DNA of 64,000 nucleotides from Viscum album (lineage: Eukaryota > Streptophyta > Magnoliopsida > Santalales > Viscaceae), in contig OY728122.1 of NCBI GenBank assembly GCA_963277665.1, positions 1,547,476,868 through 1,547,540,867 of the forward strand, written 5' to 3'. The notes beneath the pieces are model-generated. The model saw only the letters and a program-made list of their open reading frames with translations. It ran no database searches and was not told where the DNA came from. A program made the translations under genes and the position numbers. Of the stretch, positions 50,101 to 62,470 are shown one piece after another. How positions within the stretch are numbered: the first letter of the stretch is position 1; the number at the start of each line of letters is the position of its first letter.

Positions 50101-53080
50101 TTATAGTGTAGTTGTTTCTCATATAGTATAGAATACTTGGTTGAAATAAATAATATATGATTGAGTTCATTTAGATGACTATCAATGGTCCATACATAGT
50201 GATATTTAAGGGTGATGTGATGTATCAGGGTCTGCTTCACTCATAAGTTACCAAAAAATGGATAAATATCCTTAAGAACATATCCCCATATTCTAGTGGA
50301 TGCTAACTAGTAGTGGGAGAGTATGTTCACTTGATGTGAATATTATACATTCATTATCATAGTAGATATAAGTGGAAACAATAATGAAAAATCAATAGGA
50401 TTAATAATAATGAGTTTTAAATAACCCATCAAAATAATAAGCAACATACATAACTGGTAAACATCATCCAATGCAAATGATGTATTTGGTATTAAAATGT
50501 CATGAATGAAGACATCGTAACAGGAATACAATATTGTACCCATAAATAAAAAATTAATAAAAATATTAAAAAAACTATCTCCATGAGTATCTAAAGCACT
50601 TTCTGAGTAATATTCTCCCATGATCCGATCAAAAAATTATTCCACAGTTGGATGATTCCCTATATCCATTCATGCACTCTTGTAATATACCAGGGAACCA
50701 AATGATGGACTAGAAAATGTGTGAGTAAAACTTAGTAGGACCCCACCAATGTTGTCTAATGTACTAGAAGTGGGTTAATAAAAAAATTAGTAGTGTTAAT
50801 ATATAATATAAAAATGGATGAACAATAAATATAAACAATATTTATTTCATTATCCTACTTAGATACCTGGTTGAACCTTCCTAATTTTCATATGTGTGAT
50901 ATCTATTTTAATTTGGCCATTAGTAAGCTACAATTCCAAGTAACCTATCATGGTTATCAAAGGAAGGTAATTGATATGGATCCATTGGAATCTCATGGAT
51001 ACCATGACCTAAGATAGTTAATCCTACTTGTAGTGATCAATCAATAGATCAGCCTCAAGGTATGAGTATAATCTAATGATTGAACCCTTTTAATATCACC
51101 CAAAAATTATCAAAGAGACTATGAGGAAATTAAAATTTACTATTAGGATATAAATTATTGGAGGATGAGAAGATAATTCCAGGAAGTCTGTGTCTGAGGA
51201 CATAATGTATATCCAATGAGATGGTTTAAAGAATTCATATTTAAGGAAGATATATAAAAACCATAAAAGTCAAGAGAATTCATACGTAAGATAAAAAATT
51301 GATTGAATGCAAGTTTATTATCTCACATGGAGGTCACATCGACGAATCATTTAGCATATTATGAGTTATCCAATTGTGTTCTAGGTTAGGACCCCGTGTA
51401 TTACTCAAGGTATGGTACACATTTAACTTAAATTCATGTCCAGTATATAGATAAACAATATATATTAATTGATTAGTGGATAAATAGTAACCATATAAAT
51501 TATCAATTTAAATAATCCAATTAAGGATAATTTATTTTAAAATGATCAAGAGGTGTTAGGGAAGATCACAATCAATGATATTTCAATGTATTTATTTAGG
51601 ATATTATATTGATTTTTTCAAATCCAATCCATGAGACAGAATGTGATTCTGAGGCATGAAATTCCCAAAATTAGTATTTGATATATAATAAATATATTAT
51701 AAGCATGCACATGATTTTTCCTAAAAAAGTGATATATTTCCCAAATGGGGTCTCGAATTATAAATTGGATTACACGACTGTGTTTAGAGAATGCATTTTA
51801 CCCTAGGCATGACATAATCTATATCAGAACCATGTGTTGGGATTGAGCACATTCATTGTTGAGTAATAAAATAAATTTAATTATAATTATTTAATTATTA
51901 AATTAAAATCCAAACCAAAATTATTTCATTTTTATACAATGACATGGGAAAGTTTCATATCTATCCACATAAACCTACAATTCTAGAAGAGTTTTTTGAG
52001 GGGGTTTTGGATTAGATTTCAGTGAATGATGTCAAATTGAGACAAGATTGAGGGTCACTATTCCCTCACAGTATGCAGATATCACTAATTAATGAATTGA
52101 TATACTATATTTTATTAGTGATTAATCCAAAATCTTGGTTGGAAATTTGATTTTTGATGTCCATGTTGTTATTAATATCGTCTCAAACATAGATCAATTC
52201 CATGAACAAAAATTTATTAATTCATCTATTATTGATTTATTTATGGTTGATTAATTTTTTTCATTGATTATTTTCCTTCATCATTCATCCAAATAAATGA
52301 AAATGGATTGATGATGAATGAATAAAATTTGAGGTTTTTTCTTCACAACATCTGAATTATGGTTTACTCCCTTTTTTTCTCACATTAATCATATAAATTT
52401 ACTTTTTATCTTGGATTGATGATTACCTAATATTTGTACATTTCATGATAATTCATTGGCAGAAAAGATCAATACTATAGATGGGGATAACAATTGATGG
52501 TAATGTTGAGGATTAATTATGATGGGGTACAATCATATATCTGTTATAATGGTCTGGTGTTTCATGTTCATCTCAAATTTGATGTTACGACCACATATGA
52601 TGTGAGTGTGGGTGTTTCCCCAAGTGGTTTTGAATCCCAAATTCCTGAGAATTATTTATGAAGGTGTTGACTGAATCTGGATCTATTATCTTTGTAAAGG
52701 GTGGATTCATTAGTAATGTTCTAGATGATGTTTAGGTGGAAGCCATTAGGATCTAGATTTCCAATTTTACCTGGCATGTAATCCGTAATTACATGTGATG
52801 TGGGTCCCCTGGATGTTTCACTAGGGTTTTTATAGAGAGTTAAAAGTCACTATTTGTGTGTTACATTCATATTCCTTTTATCTTGTGTTGGATTATATGG
52901 TTTGTAACTCAGAGTTATCATTGGTACAGGAAAGAAGAACTACACAGACACCACTAGAGTTCACAAACAAGGTCTCGTGTACAAGGCCATGGGTAGAAGG
53001 CACATGAATGTAATTGGGTGATCTCTATATGTTTTTTACTATTTATACATTTCATTTTTATTTATTTTTACATATCATAT
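47143..53080 (+). other. Duplication copy 2, middle block: Copia 3' part and unassigned repeat
   Basis: Continues the Copia fossil interrupted by E2 and matches 18,074-23,910 of copy 1 throughout. It has an (AT)n tract at 48,505-48,524 and the C-rich probable Copia LTR end at about 49,905-49,921. Open frames 50,058-50,240 and 50,343-50,621 (both minus) are not open in copy 1 and are discounted. No gene is recognised. Confidence 0.6.
48505..48524. repeat. (AT)n microsatellite, copy 2
   Basis: Paralogue of 19,439-19,457 at the expected offset. Confidence 0.8.
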
Positions 53081-54710
53081 TGTAACACCCCAGGTAAATA
53101 AAGAATATGACATTTTTATATTTATCCATATTTGTGAATAAAATATTAATATTACTTTAAAGGGGACGCTATGCTCGATGACGTACCCAATACGCAACAA
53201 TGAGTTTCTTGGGAATCTTACGTTGCACTCTAATAATAAAATAATATTATTTTAAATGGTAGTTAATGACTATCCGTTGTAATGGCGGGAATGAACAAAA
53301 CTAACTAAAAAATTATTATATATGTTTTCCAAATATTTTTACTTTTTACAATAAATATTAGAGGATTAAAAATGAGAATGAATCTAATTTTTAAGCATAA
53401 ACATTCTAATATTCTTTAAAAGGTCGATTAGCCGCCTTTCGATGGAAAACCCCTTTTAAATACACTTTTTAAAATTTTTATGTGTTGTATTTGACAAAAT
53501 AAAATTCTTCTTTAGAATAGGGACATCAAAATTTACTTTGTGTAATGTTTTGGTATTTTTCTGATAAAGTTCATTTTTTTAATGAATAGTTAAAAATGTT
53601 GTATTTAAATTCAAAACCACTTTTAAATATAATATATTTATATTATTATATTATCTTATGAATTTTTTTTAAAGTTAAATTAGAATATATTTTTACCATT
53701 TAATCCAATGGTGGTCATTGGAATCAATTTCACTTTGAAATTAGACTTAAACTAGTGTCAATCTTTTGATACTTATTGTTTCTTAAAAACATGCTATTTG
53801 TTTTGACAGTGGGAATTAATTATTAAATTAATTAATGCAACTTATATGTTTTCAATTTTTTAAAATAGAATTAATTTCTGAATTCAGAATATCAAATATA
53901 TCTTAGGGTGATTTTTTGGTAATTTTCTAAAAAACATCAATTTGGATGAATAGTGAATCCACTAAGTGGTACTTATAAAAACCGATTTTCCTTTTAAATG
54001 AAATTTTTCCACCTTTGTGTTTTGAATTTCAAAAATCCGACATACATGGTTGTCATTAAGAAGTAAAATGTGGTTCAATAGGAATAAAATAATTTTTTGG
54101 TGAATAGTAACTTATTAAGTTTTTAATCGCGATTAGAGGTAATTAGTGTAGTTTAAGGTAAAAATAACGTTTTAATAATATGAAATGACCTAGACACATG
54201 TACTAACCTCATTGGATGAGTCATGTCCAACCAAGAAAATCCATGGGTCAACTTGGGGACCCCATGGAGACACTTTGGTTGGAAAATGACGTAAATACCT
54301 TTTTATTTAATGTTAAAGTAAAAATGACACAAACATGAAATGTTTTTCTAAAACAATTTTTACATGGGGTTATACAAATCATCTTTTTGACTATAAATAT
54401 TCATTAGAAATATAAAAATATTTCCTACATCATTATATCTGTTTTATAATTTTTAGACATTAAATATATTAAATTATTTATGACATCATGATGATGCAGC
54501 GATTAACTCATTAATAAAAGATTTAAATAAAACGAAAAGACAATGTAAAATCTGTGACCTACACATGTCAAATTCCTATTGGATGGGTATATTTCGAACC
54601 CTTATCACCTTATCCTATAATTATATCAATGTGGGACCTCTTAAATCCGAATCTCATTCTAAAATAAAGTAACTTTTCTTTACTTTCCAAGAGTGCCCCT
54701 CCTCTCCTCT

Positions 54711-54717
54711 TATAAAA
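54711..54717 (+). promoter_or_regulatory. Solo LTR TATA box
   Basis: TATAAAA followed by GGCCCCCACCTCTAC, the same context as in E2. Confidence 0.7.
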
Positions 54718-55440
54718 GGCCCCCACCTCTACTCCTTACCCACACTTCTAAAGAATTTGGCTCAGACAACACTGGATCATTTTGCCTCTACACATCCCTC
54801 TATTACATCTAGAAGCCTCACTTTGGGCCGAAGGCTTCCCAAGGAAGCCATTGAGCTCAAACCAAAGGGAGTTACCCGATTTTAAGGTAATGTCTTCACT
54901 TGTGTTCTTTTGTTTTATTTTGCTTCTCCAACCCCCTAAACTCTTTTTATTCATTTCTTTTGTAACTACTCCAGTATCTTCAATATACTAGGATGTTTTT
55001 ATAAGAATCATTCTAGCTACACTTACACACACCTGCATCAAATGGTTAAAGAACATACTGTTTCTGTGGATGGCGAATTTATGCCTCACGAAATGATGAT
55101 TGTTCAACACTCATATAACACCATAAAAGGTGGACATTAAGATGTCACTATATTTATATATGATATATAATATGTTTATATTTTACTTAAGCTTCTGTTT
55201 TTTTCTTTTGTGACATACCTTTATGGTTTCCATTGTAGGGAAACACGATAATTTCATTTTCGGAAGTGCGGACTACCGCCCCATCAAAGTGATTTGATTC
55301 GTTAATGCCATATGTGGGATGTATAAAGGATGTATTTAAAGTTATTATATATGATGTATGTTACATATAAATGATGAATATAATTATGGAATTAAAATAT
55401 ACATACCTCTCATTTAGTTTTAATTCCATTAATATGACAT

Positions 55441-55507
55441 AGAAATAAAAGTAGCGTTCATGCGTACGTACGGCTTACCGTCTCCACGAACGGTGCATTT
55501 CATTTCT
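55441..55507. other. Long imperfect hairpin in solo LTR
   Basis: Arms 55,441-55,462 and 55,485-55,507. The loop contains a perfect inner stem ACGG-CTTA-CCGT. Same position relative to the TATA box as in E2 (about 725-730 bp downstream). Confidence 0.55.
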
Positions 55508-55849
55508 TACCTCTAAATGATTATGTAATATTATAAATACATGTATATTATGGATATATATGATATATATGATATCCAAATTCACGAATATCATTATGGA
55601 TATAATGAACCTTTGACCACACGAACAACATGTAATTGTAAGAAGTCCACTTTCGATTTAAGAACCAAATATCGACAAAACAAACAATATTAACTTAAAT
55701 GATTACATAATGTTTATAACATGGAAATAAGTGATATAAAAGGAATAACGAAATGAAAAAAGGTTCTTAATAAAGTGGAAATTAACTCAATTTTATTATT
55801 CAAGACGTTAAAGAACGATCGAGTCAAGTCGGACCCGAGGTAAGGGGTC

Positions 55850-56640
55850 CTACTCTTCTCTTTCTTTTTAAGTACACTCTTTTATGTCATTCCTTTTAAG
55901 CTCATCTTTCTTGTGATTGGGATGTTATTTTATATTAATATTACAATAATTTTTATGTTCATATGATGAGAGAATCTATTCTCTCTCATCAATCCATTTT
56001 GGATGTTTTGAGTGGCGCCGTTAGGCTGCCGAATTTTCGTAAGAGATCTAACCTCTCTCTTTCTTTTTAAGTACTCTCCTTTATGTCACTTATTTTAAGC
56101 TCTTATTTGTTATTTTGGGGGATGTTATTTTATATTACTATTTCTGTAAACATTATTTTAATATTATGAGAGACCCTATTTGATCTCATCAATCCATTTT
56201 GGTATGTTTTAAGTGGCACTGTCAGGCTGCCGAATTTTCATAAGGGATTTTTCATCTAACTTTTAATACTGTGAGATTTATGCTACATTTGCCACCATTT
56301 TCTTTTAGTGGTGTTTTTAATTCCCAATATTTTACTCTTTGTGTAATATAATTTCATTTATTGGTATTTACATATTTATTGTATAACCCTTCTTCAATGG
56401 GGTGTACGTTTCGAAAGTTACCCAAGTCGGTAAGGGAACCTTTCACCCTTCTAATTTTAGAAGACTTATTTTGTTATGTCTTTTAATTCAAATACTATTA
56501 TGTTGGGATATGTTATTATATATCCTTATTGATGTAAATTTTATGACCAAGTGATGATATACCCTTTTTATCTCTCATCAACTCTTTTTCTGAATTTGGA
56601 AGTGACGCCGTTAGGCTGTCGAATTTTTGCAAGGTAACTT
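55850..56640 (+). repeat. Tandem units inside the solo LTR
   Basis: Two adjacent units with a period of about 199 bp start near 55,855 and 56,054, and a third, more diverged unit ends near 56,640. Each closes with a motif like AGTGGCGCCGTTAGGCTGCC then GAATTTT (56,011; about 56,212; 56,601). E1 LTRs hold one copy of the same motif (26,400; 32,073; 60,361), and E2 LTRs hold none that I can see. Confidence 0.65.
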
Positions 56641-56983
56641 CTTAACCCAATTTTGATTATTTGTAATAAACTTGTACACCTTGAATATGTCGTTATATGA
56701 TTATGTGTGAATGTCCTATGATTTTTTTACACTTAATACCCACTTATATTTTGTGTATTCTTTTTTCACACATAATTATGTAACTGATTTATCCTTAATC
56801 AAAGGATACCGTCTTTGTATGGGACTTCATTTCAATCTCCTTCCATTGAGGCATATTTTGTTTTATACATAACTTTATTTTATACGGTGTATAATCCCCT
56901 TTGACTTTTACGTTTATTCGAAAGGAATATCTTTTCTACGAAGTGTTTACTAAACGAAAAAAGGGAACGTTTTTGTCATACGT

Positions 56984-57052
56984 ATGCGACGACAACGACT
57001 TCTCCACCGTCGTGACCATTATTTGCGTTTCGGCTTCCTCTACCAGACATAC
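56984..57052 (+). other. Conserved CpG-rich block, solo LTR copy
   Basis: Alignable without gaps to 37,939-38,007 and 46,216-46,284. It starts ATG CGA CGA CAA; the TAA of the E2 copies is replaced and the frame runs on to 57,166. Confidence 0.4.
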
Positions 57053-57866
57053 CTTCTTTTTAAAAGAAAAATAAATACCATGTTTTACTTTTCTTTTATT
57101 TTGGTATTGAAAATGGTTTTCATAATGTTTTTATATCAATGTGTTAAATTGATATCTTGTTATTGAAAGGTAGAAATGTTATGTTTCCTTTATGCATGTT
57201 TTATGTGATAAGATTATGTTATGGTTCTTGGGAATTGTTATGAAGACGGGTGGTTCTGTGATAAACTAAGGGCGGGTGAGCCCGATATAGCTCTCCAATG
57301 CATTGGGTAACGCGAAGGAGTGAAACGTTAAGGTTTCTACGAAGAGATTTAGGGAATATACTGTGATGGGTATTCCAAACGTAACCAAGAGGGTTACTCC
57401 CTACGTAAGAATGTTATGAATGCCTCAAGTTACCTTTATGTATTATGATTTCTATGATTTATTAATGATTATATGAGGTATGTTAAACTTCTTATGTTTT
57501 ATGGGTAAAGTATGATTTCATTCTTATGTATACATGTACTCATGTTTCCTTTCCATATTTTTATATCCCTTTATGAGCTTTTTATGCTCATCCCAAGTTT
57601 TTGAAATGTTTTTCACAGGTCAAGGGAAGGGTACAGGATATGATGATAGTTTCAAGGATGTGTCAAGAAAGAATCCATGTTTTATTTTAAATATGTTTCC
57701 ATTGATCGGAAAAATGAATACTATCTTTTATGTAACCACTTTGTTTAAATGTGGAATGTAATGGAAGTTTTATGATCTAATTCTCTAAAACTCTAAACCT
57801 AAAGAGATCTTCAATGTGTAATCTTGTAATAACTCATTAATTAAGGATTAAGGGTGGGGCCTTATA

Positions 57867-58940
57867 CATATGATGAAGAACCACATGGGTATATTGGGGG
57901 TAGACTAGACTTATCATGTACCGATTGTACACATTCTGTATCCCTAGTACACATCGTGTATGGAAATTCAGGTTGTTTTCTTCCACTCATTTCATTATTA
58001 TAGACCAGTATCAATTATGAACGTTACCTTAGTCCATTGACTCAGTGTTACAGTGTGGAATTACATCCACATTAATGTATTTTGATCCCCTATAAAGGAT
58101 GATAATCTGAAATAGTTTGTGGTGTCTCTCTGTGAGAATATAGTGGGATCCTATATCATTTTTATATCCTTGGGGGATTTTCTGAATTATTATGACCTCA
58201 CTGAGTAGGTACTTAATCTTATATCTAGGATAATTTTTCATTAGGGTTCTTATTATCATTGCTATAAAATCCCTTACATTGTTGTTTGATCTAAATTAGG
58301 TTCTTCATGCCCCCATTAGTCTTGGGTGTGATTATCTATCTAATTATTAGGGTCTCCAGTGACTAGTGATATAAATTAGATTGAGAATAATGATCATGAA
58401 ATCATGTAATAGTTGTTGTGATGATTGAATGGATCATGGGGCAGATTCACCTAAAATGAATATTACTTTGATTGGAAGCCTTTGGTGATTGTTTTATTGT
58501 AAAGACCTAGAGGCACAATGTAAGTCATTATTTTCTTTGGATTTCATATATGAATTGATTGATATATAATTTTTATGCTATGAATATTCTTGATTATTCA
58601 TGTTTAGGGTTTTGGGGGTGAAATTAGGGGTCCTATTATAATGACCCCTACATTGGGTCTACATGCACTTATCATTTCTTATTCAGATGTAGACCCATTT
58701 CATGGAGTCCTGGTAGGAAAGGTAGTTGGTGGAGAACAATTTTTTACTAGAATGAACTAGGTGATTTTTTTGTGGTTTTATTTGATAGTATTTCAAACCC
58801 ATAGATCAGGAAGGACTCTATATAGTTTTTTGTTGGGATTTTATTTGGCTCTCATTATCACTTTTAGTACATTATTATCATACTCTAATTTTGTGATTAT
58901 ATATTTAAGGATTCATTAGTTTTAGTTATTTTAATTTTCT
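57867..58940 (+). other. Duplication copy 2, block between solo LTR and E1'
   Basis: Matches 23,906-24,978 of copy 1. No gene is recognised; the open frame 58,029-58,259 (minus) is broken in copy 1. Confidence 0.55.
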
Positions 58941-61900
58941 TATAAAACCAAAATAATTAAAAATATATTTGATATATATTTCCTGATATTCAGTATCTCT
59001 AAAAAACACTATTTTTTATAACCTACCCTATAATAATATTTGTTCCAACTCTTTTATTTGAGTTTCAAAAAACTGATAGACACTATTGCGTTCAGTTATA
59101 TATTTAGAATTTGATAAGACAAACCTAATTTTCATTGAATCATAGCATACTCTTAAGAATTGTAACATACACTGATGAATATAAATGAAAATTAAATTGG
59201 CCAAAAACAATGAAACTTCTCCCATGAATGTATAAATACAATTCATTCATTTTATAAGTGAAAAATGATCATCGTATAAGTTTTTGTATTGTATATGTCA
59301 AAAATATTTTAATTAAAATAATATGATTAATATAATCATTTAAAATGAAAATTTAATTCCATAAAATGTAATCAAAAAGTTTTACCTTACTTTCTTATTG
59401 TTATAATATAATTTAATGTGTCCTTGATTAATTTCTCAGGGTGTTATAAATGGGTTTTTTTAATGTTATTTTTATCAAATGATTTTTTATTTTATTTAAA
59501 ATTTAAATTAAAAATATTCAGAAAATTATTTTCCAAATATGGTTTTCATTTTTAAAATCTATAGGTCAATAAATTGTTTGGGTAAATTTTAAGGATTAGT
59601 TTAAAATAACTGAATTTTTGTGAATATTAAAAATATAGTTTTTAGTTTTCTGTATGTTTAATGACATCAATATGATGTAATAATTCATTTAAAATATTGG
59701 GAAACATGTATACAGTAAAATAAGACCTGAGGTGTCTTTAAGGGTTACTACGATGGGAAAATACAGTGGTCCAATCCATGCTATTGCAAAAAACAACTAA
59801 TGAGGTGTCATTTCAAACTAATAAAAACTCCCCCTCTTTTACTATAAATACCCACCCATTACATCATTTAAATTCATTAAAAAAATCATAATCATCGATT
59901 ATCCTGTATTTGTACCTTCCTAGAAGTCCTTCGAAGGTGTCCTCAAGAATCCATGGTCCCAACCTTGATGTTTTAGGAGTTACACTACAATGTAAGAGAA
60001 TTCTCAACTTCTGTTTTCCATTCAAGTTCTCTTTTGTGTGGTATGAATTTTAAGATTCCATTCCATGTTCTCATTTCCATTTTATGCTGATCCTCTACTC
60101 TATTATGAGACTTTTAAAAATTGGTGACTCATGTACCTGCTCTTTTTAATTTTTTCTAAAACCATGTTGCATAGCTGTTATAATGCACAATTTTCTTCTA
60201 AAAGTATATCTCTTTTTTAAGAACTCTTATTATATTATTCTCTTTCAACTTCAGTTACATTATTTTGGGATATTTCATTCCATATCTACATTACATTTTA
60301 TATTATTTAATAATTATTAGATAACCCTTTTTAACTCATCAAAATATTTAATGAATTTTTAAGTGATGTCGTTAGGTTGCAGAAGTTTCTTAAGGAATTT
60401 CTCAACATTTCATTTATTTCAAGTTCCTTTAATTTATTTTTCATTTCTAACCCCCTTTAATAAAATGGTTATGATAACTCTAGTACCTTACAGGTACTAT
60501 AATTTTTTTTGTGATAATATAATAAGTCATCATAAACTCTCTGTTTCCATTCTATTATAATCACATTTACAGATGACGATTTTTCAATTTCTATTACCAT
60601 AATCAATTATAATCCTGAAACCATTTTTAAAGTTGATCCTGGATATATTTTATGTATAATAACTTATTTAATGTTTTGGAAAATTATTTTCCACATGATA
60701 TTAATTTCTAAATCAAAATGGTTTTATTTGTGATCAAAAACCACCAATTATCCCAAACAATTTTCTTCAAATTTTTATATAATGATTCATATTAACTACC
60801 AATAAAAAAAATTATTTTTATAACTATGTAATCTTCAACATGTTAACATATAAAATCTAAATTCTATTATACAAATCCATTCTCAACTTTCATTTTTATT
60901 TTTACGTGTATGTTAGTAAACTTCTCGTGTATACCTAGGAAGGAAACACATCAAAACAATCAAATTGATCCTCTTAAACCATAAAAAGGTCATGAAGAAA
61001 CATAATATGGTAATACCAAATCAATTAAATGTTTAATAGGTAATGTATCATTAATTTATGAACCTAAATTTTATTATTCAGGACATTAATAATTGTTATG
61101 AACACCGTTGAACATAATGTAACTGTTTCCATCCTAAATGTCCATTTTCTTTTTTGTTACTTTTATTATCAGCTTACCACAATGATATTATTATGTATAA
61201 TTATATACTAAAAAAATATTATCTGTGTCTGTTATATATATTATTTCCAACCATAATACTTTTTTATATTATGGGGAGTCGCATGTTTTAAAAAGAACAT
61301 TAAAAATACTTTCTGAAATACAATCCCATTTCAAGGAAATTTCTCAAATTATTAGTTATTTTTAATGGATCTTTATAAAAGGTTTTTTTAAACCATTATC
61401 ATTATAAAATAAATCATTTTATTATAAAAATTAAATCATTCTTCAATTCTGGTTTTTAATTGATACTTTCCCAAAATAACTCTTCTTATCAATGTAAAAG
61501 AGTATTTATCAAAATAATTACTCGGTTATTTTATAAGAGTGTCGTCATCTATTTCAACACTCTCATGGATTATAATGTGCAATGAAACATTATATATATA
61601 ATTTATTGGTTTATTGTTAATTTTACCATATATAGGCTATTCTACAACCATTCACCAATTTACTCTGAATGGTTTGTGTTTATGCCTAATATTAGGGGAA
61701 TATTATTTACATTACATATGATTGTTTAAATATAATAGTATGTGTTGTTTATGATTATCCTCACACATAGGAGGATTGCATTTGACTTATTATGTGATAT
61801 TTGGGGACAATTATAGCCCCTATATTCATCAGTATATCTCATGAGACATTTAGATATTGACATGGATGGTGCCTTGCCATTATGAGAACTGATTCTTGTC

Positions 61901-62456
61901 GAGGCATTAATAATTTTATAAATATTGGACGAGGACTTGACATTATGTTCCCAAATGTCAGGAATATGCATTTCCCTCATTGTGAAGTTATAAATTCATA
62001 TTTCATATGGCTATTCAAATAGTATAATACCCATGATTATGTTTTATTATGAAATTATTTATCCAGATCTTATTCATGTCATACCGTGTTCAAGATTGTT
62101 TTTTAAGGCATGAGTTTTTAGTTAATAAACAATAAAAATGTTTATGTTTATGATATATTTCATTGTATTTTTTACCCTTATTAATCATTTGAGCTCAAAG
62201 CTTTCTTATGTTTTATTTATTAGGGAATGCATATGTTTAATATGAATGACCTATAGGGATAAGCATATAGTAGTGGATGTCCCCAATAAAACATATATGC
62301 TGTATTTATTTTCATATATTAATTTTGAACCTATTTATGTAACTAGTTTTCCTGAAATAATAAACTAATCAGTCTATTTGGATTTGATTCCTTATAATCT
62401 TTCCAATGTATTAAAATAATTCACTTTCTCTGGGCTTCTGAGGTCGGGGTGTTACA
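58941..62456 (+). repeat. E1' left LTR
   Basis: Begins TATAAAACCA (decayed TGTAACACCC) and ends GGTCGGGGTGTTACA, 3,516 bp. It has the best kept E1-type TATA box, TATAAATA at 59,843-59,850, and the AAGTGATGTCGTTAGGTTGC motif at 60,361. Open frames 59,028-59,246 (minus), 60,363-60,560 and 61,726-61,980 (minus) are discounted. Confidence 0.75.
59843..59850 (+). promoter_or_regulatory. E1' LTR TATA box
   Basis: TATAAATA followed by CCCACCC; aligns with CAATAAATA in the two E1 LTRs. Confidence 0.55.
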
Positions 62457-62457
62457 T

Positions 62458-62470
62458 TTGGTATCAAAGG
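62458..62470 (+). other. E1' primer-binding site
   Basis: TTGGTATCAAAGG, one base after the LTR, close to the tRNA-iMet-type site TGGTATCAGAGC. Confidence 0.6.

Larger units (their letters stand above)
53081..57866 (+). mobile_element. Solo LTR of an E2-related chromovirus
   Basis: Begins TGTAACACCCC and ends GGGCCTTATA (expected TTACA). It is flanked on both sides by the exact pentamer CATAT (53,076-53,080 and 57,867-57,871), and copy 1 has the uninterrupted site at 23,906. No internal region is present, so it arose by recombination between two LTRs. It aligns with E2 LTRs over most of its length, including TATA box, hairpin and short CpG-rich block. At 4,786 bp it is about 1 kb longer, largely through tandem units at about 55,850-56,640. 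Open frames inside it (54,748-54,954 minus, 54,782-54,991, 56,984-57,166, 57,534-57,761) are not independent genes. Confidence 0.88.

Noticed and set aside
53081..57866. Full-length element in place of a solo LTR
   Set aside because: No primer site, gag or pol lies between the CATAT repeats and the whole span aligns with a single LTR apart from the tandem units.
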